A stretch of DNA of 26,007 bases, from the NCBI GenBank assembly GCA_041574955.1, contig JBFGNS010000052.1, positions 1 to 26,007 on the forward strand, written 5' to 3'. Below are positions 23,939 to 26,007 of this stretch, one piece after another; positions within the stretch are counted from its first letter, which is position 1, and every line of letters begins with the position of its first letter. Under the pieces are notes generated by a model. It searched no databases and was not told the origin of the DNA. It worked only from the letters and a program-made list of their open reading frames with translations. The DNA comes from CALZJC01 sp041574955. GTDB taxonomy: Bacteria > Acidobacteriota > Thermoanaerobaculia > Multivoradales > JAHEKO01. The position numbers and the translations under genes were made by a program.

Positions 23939-25062
23939 CAGCCCACCGCCGCCCGCCGGCCGCCGAGCGGGTGGGCCCCGGGACGTGGGCCGCCCAGGCG
24001 CAGCAGCACCGGCAGCGCCGCCTGGCGGGCGAACCGGTTGCCACCGCGCACCGCCGAGGTGAGCTGCCGGATGCCGCAGGCGCCCTGCCGGGCAAGGCTG
24101 CCGGCGGCGTTGGCGCGCACCCACCAGTGCCCGTCGGCCAGCCGCCGGCCGAGCGCCTCGTGAGCGTGCGGCTCGAGCGCCAGACCGCCCAGGCCGCGCG
24201 CCGCGGCGGCGCGCACGAACCAGGCGCGATCGTCCAGCCGACGGGTCAGCAGTCGCGTCCAGCGCGGGTCGGCCACCGCCGCCAGCAGCCTCACGGCGGC
24301 GGCCCGCAGCTCGCTGGCCGGTGAGCGGACGGCCTCGATGGCGAGCGGCGCGGCGGCCGCGTCGGCGGCCTCGGCCAGCGCCTCGAGCGCCAGCTTGAGC
24401 TCGCGGGTCTCGAGCCGGCCGTTTGCCGCCAGCCGTCGCAGCTCGCCCGGAGCCCAGGCGGCCAGCCGCAGGAAGAACGACCGCACCGCGGAGCTGCTCC
24501 TGCCGGGCTCGGCGACAAAGGCGGCCACCGCGGCGCGCACGGCGAACGGCTCGCGCAGCTCGAGCAGCGCCTCGCGCGCCCGCCGGCGCAGCAGGGCCTC
24601 GCGGCTGGCCAGCGCGCGCAGCAGCTCCCGCCGCGCCGTCTCGCCACCGCACTCGCCCAGCAGCTCGAGCGCGCGGGCGCGGCGCAGGAGGGCGCCGCGG
24701 CGCGCGACGCGCACCAGCCGTGCCGGCTCACCGGTCTGCTCGATCAGCTCCGAGATCCGTCGCTCGGCCTCGCCGCCCAGCATGCGGCGTGCGCGCCGCA
24801 GCACGGTGACCACCACGGCGCGGCCGAACCGGCAGCGTGCGGCCGCCAGCAGCGGAGCCGCCGGCGTGGCGCCGGCGAGCGCCGGCGCCAGCAGGCGTGC
24901 GGCCTGTCCCACCCGGCGCCGGAAGCGGCGCTCGCGGCGCACACCTAGGGCGTGCCGCGCGAGCAGCAGGATTGCGCAGGCGGCCACCAGGGCCGCGAGC
25001 GCCGCCAGGCACCACACCGTCCACAGGGCGATCAGCGGATCGCCGGCCAGCAGCCGGCTCAC
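23938..25062 (-). CDS. Membrane-anchored HEAT-repeat protein
   Basis: The protein is 374 residues. One helix near the N-terminus (about 9-35) is followed by Arg-rich cytoplasmic sequence, so the body is probably cytoplasmic. From about 115 to 355 it repeats 30-35-residue helical pairs with HEAT consensus features (ARALELLGECGGETARRELLRAL, LRRRAREALLEL, VRAAAARGLGGLAL, WWVRANAAGSLAR). HEAT arrays are protein-binding scaffolds, so a role holding or regulating the adjacent glycosyltransferase is likely but not shown. The GTG start overlaps the receiver gene stop (GTGA) and its own stop overlaps the synthase start, so the three are translationally coupled. No enzymatic motif is seen. Confidence 0.87.
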   Translation of the reverse strand: MSRLLAGDPLIALWTVWCLAALAALVAACAILLLARHALGVRRERRFRRRVGQAARLLAPALAGATPAAPLLAAARCRFGRAVVVTVLRRARRMLGGEAERRISELIEQTGEPARLVRVARRGALLRRARALELLGECGGETARRELLRALASREALLRRRAREALLELREPFAVRAAVAAFVAEPGRSSSAVRSFFLRLAAWAPGELRRLAANGRLETRELKLALEALAEAADAAAAPLAIEAVRSPASELRAAAVRLLAAVADPRWTRLLTRRLDDRAWFVRAAAARGLGGLALEPHAHEALGRRLADGHWWVRANAAGSLARQGACGIRQLTSAVRGGNRFARQAALPVLLRLGGPRPGAHPLGGRRAAVG

Positions 25063-25463
25063 GCGGCCCTCTCGTCAGGCCGGGCCAGGCTGCGCACCGC
25101 GGCCACCAGCTCGTCCGGTTCGAACGGCTCGGGCAGAATGCGGGCGACGCCCAGCTCGCGCACCGCGGCGCGCAGGCTCGCCTGGCCGGGCTGCATGAGC
25201 GCCAGGGTGGGCGGCAGGTGGCCGGCCAGCCGGTGGTGGAGCTCGCGCAGGAACTCGGTGCCGCTCGGACGGCTCACGTTGGCGTCGAGGACGAGCCGCC
25301 GGCAACCGCCGCCGGCGGCGCGCTCGAGCGCCACGCCGGCGAGCGCCGGAGCGGTGACCGCCAGTCCCGAGCCCTCGAGGATCGCGGTCAGCAGAGGCCG
25401 GCGAACCGGGTCGTCCTCCCACAGCACCACCTCGGGTGCGCGGGCGACGGAGTCGGGTTTCAC
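25059..25463 (-). CDS. Stand-alone, degenerate response-regulator receiver domain
   Basis: The protein is about 134 residues and a single CheY-like domain with no output domain. The acidic pair is kept (E16-D17-D18 in LWEDD), and the phospho-acceptor is D60 in LVLDANVSRPSG. The conserved switch Thr/Ser after beta-4 appears to be Met90 (TLALMQPG). The invariant Lys of the KP motif is Glu112 (ILPEPFEPDEL). Both are needed for normal phospho-switching, so it may be a pseudo-receiver or respond in an unusual way. No histidine kinase is nearby. It is the first gene of the coupled polysaccharide operon. I chose GTG at 25461-25463, ten residues before the fold; GTG at 25509-25511 is an equal alternative, and neither has a good ribosome site. 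Confidence 0.78.
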   Translation of the reverse strand: MKPDSVARAPEVVLWEDDPVRRPLLTAILEGSGLAVTAPALAGVALERAAGGGCRRLVLDANVSRPSGTEFLRELHHRLAGHLPPTLALMQPGQASLRAAVRELGVARILPEPFEPDELVAAVRSLARPDERAA

Positions 25464-25527
25464 CCGACCATTGAAGCCGCCAGATCGTCGACCGGCAATG
25501 GAACGCGCCACAGACGGGCGCCACGCC

Positions 25528-26007
25528 CTACAGCGGCAGGTACTCGCAGGGGTCGCCGGGCCGGGCGGGGTCGGCGCCGGCGGGGACGCGCACCAGGGCG
25601 GTGCCGCGGGCGTAGGCCATCAGGTCGTGGGAGCCGGCCGGGGGGACCGGCCGGACGGCGGCGGGCCGGGCGGTGGTGTCCACCTCGGCCGGCAGGAACC
25701 GGTCGCGGTCGCGGGCGCCGGGCAGCGGCGCCGCCAGCTCTCCGGCCAGCGCGCCGTGCCAGTAGCCGTCGTCGATCCCCAACAGTCGCCTGAGCGCCGG
25801 CCGCACGAACAGCCAGTAGCAGACCATCACCGACGCCGGGTTGCCGGGCAGGCCGAACACCAGCCCGCCGGGGTGACGCGCCGCCACCAGCGGCTTGCCG
25901 GGCTGCACCGCCACGCTGTCGAACAGCGGCTCGCAACCGGCCTCTTCCAGCAGCCCCTCGACCAGGTCGAACTCGCCCATCGAGACTCCGCCGGTGAGCA
26001 GCAGGAC
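25528..26007 (-). CDS. moeA: Molybdopterin molybdenumtransferase MoeA, C-terminal part (runs off right edge)
   Basis: About 159 residues of the C-terminal half are present, and the 5' end lies beyond the right edge. The frame is open to the edge and begins VLLLTGGVSMGEFDLV, the hallmark SGGVSMGE-like loop of the MoCF-binding domain. It continues with VQPGKPLVAA and VFGLPGNPASVMVCYWLFVRP (conserved GLPGNPVS loop), then the C-terminal beta-barrel domain IV. MoeA inserts molybdenum into adenylated molybdopterin in the cytoplasm. The stop is TAG at 25528-25530, followed by a 5-bp hairpin without a T tract. It is on the same strand as the receiver gene about 65 nt downstream, so read-through into the polysaccharide operon is possible, although the functions seem unrelated. 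Confidence 0.92.
   Translation of the reverse strand, partial: VLLLTGGVSMGEFDLVEGLLEEAGCEPLFDSVAVQPGKPLVAARHPGGLVFGLPGNPASVMVCYWLFVRPALRRLLGIDDGYWHGALAGELAAPLPGARDRDRFLPAEVDTTARPAAVRPVPPAGSHDLMAYARGTALVRVPAGADPARPGDPCEYLPL

Noticed and set aside
22523..24652. Glycosyltransferase frame extended to 709 residues
   Set aside because: The first 238 residues are Arg/Gly/Ala-rich shadow of the HEAT gene. The ATG at 23938 overlaps the HEAT stop and begins the first membrane helix.
25516..25528. GGGCG-CCA-CGCCC hairpin just after the moeA stop as a terminator
   Set aside because: The stem is only 5 bp with no T tract; in this GC-rich sequence such hairpins are frequent.
1..26007. CRISPR array, tRNA, rRNA, transposon, phage or toxin-antitoxin genes
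   Set aside because: No regularly spaced repeats, cloverleaf, transposase, integrase or typical small paired genes were seen on either strand.

Overview
The window is very GC-rich, coding-dense bacterial chromosome. It shows no tRNA, rRNA, insertion sequence, phage gene or CRISPR array. The gene set suggests an uncultured Acidobacteriota-like bacterium: a giant Ser/Thr kinase with WD40 repeats, a DUF2911 protein, a methyltransferase with a signal peptide, and a TonB-dependent receptor with a carboxypeptidase-regulatory-like N-terminal domain. This assignment is an inference from gene content. The Gram-negative envelope is directly supported by the TonB receptor, the TPR/beta-barrel protein and the lipoproteins.

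Left part (1-11 kb). A truncated lipoprotein gene (-) diverges from a DUF819 membrane protein gene (+), which converges on a 1545-residue signalling protein (-). That protein runs kinase, cyclase-like domain, second kinase, membrane segment, WD40 propellers. Further minus-strand genes follow: a secreted DUF2911 protein, an exported SAM-methyltransferase, and a three-gene ABC-2 export operon (lipoprotein HlyD-type adaptor, ATPase, permease) whose genes overlap by 4 nt.

Middle (11-17.2 kb, + strand). A TonB-dependent receptor gene carries one apparent -1 frameshift at 11855-11859. After it come a stand-alone condensation-type acyltransferase, an acyl carrier protein, a small four-helix membrane protein and a fatty acyl-AMP-ligase-like enzyme. 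The last four look like a compact module that activates an acid, loads it on the carrier and transfers it to an unknown acceptor.

Right part (17.4-26 kb, - strand). A translationally coupled operon encodes a degenerate receiver domain, a membrane-anchored HEAT-repeat protein, a processive family-2 glycosyltransferase, a large GT-C-like membrane protein with a C-terminal beta-sandwich, and a TPR/outer-membrane beta-barrel protein. It resembles a synthase-dependent exopolysaccharide system (PgaA/PgaC or BcsC/BcsA logic), but this locus shows no PgaB-type deacetylase, PilZ domain or hydrolase. The 3' part of moeA lies just upstream on the same strand and runs off the right edge.

The two strongest candidates for something undescribed are this polysaccharide operon and the acyl-transfer module convergent to it.
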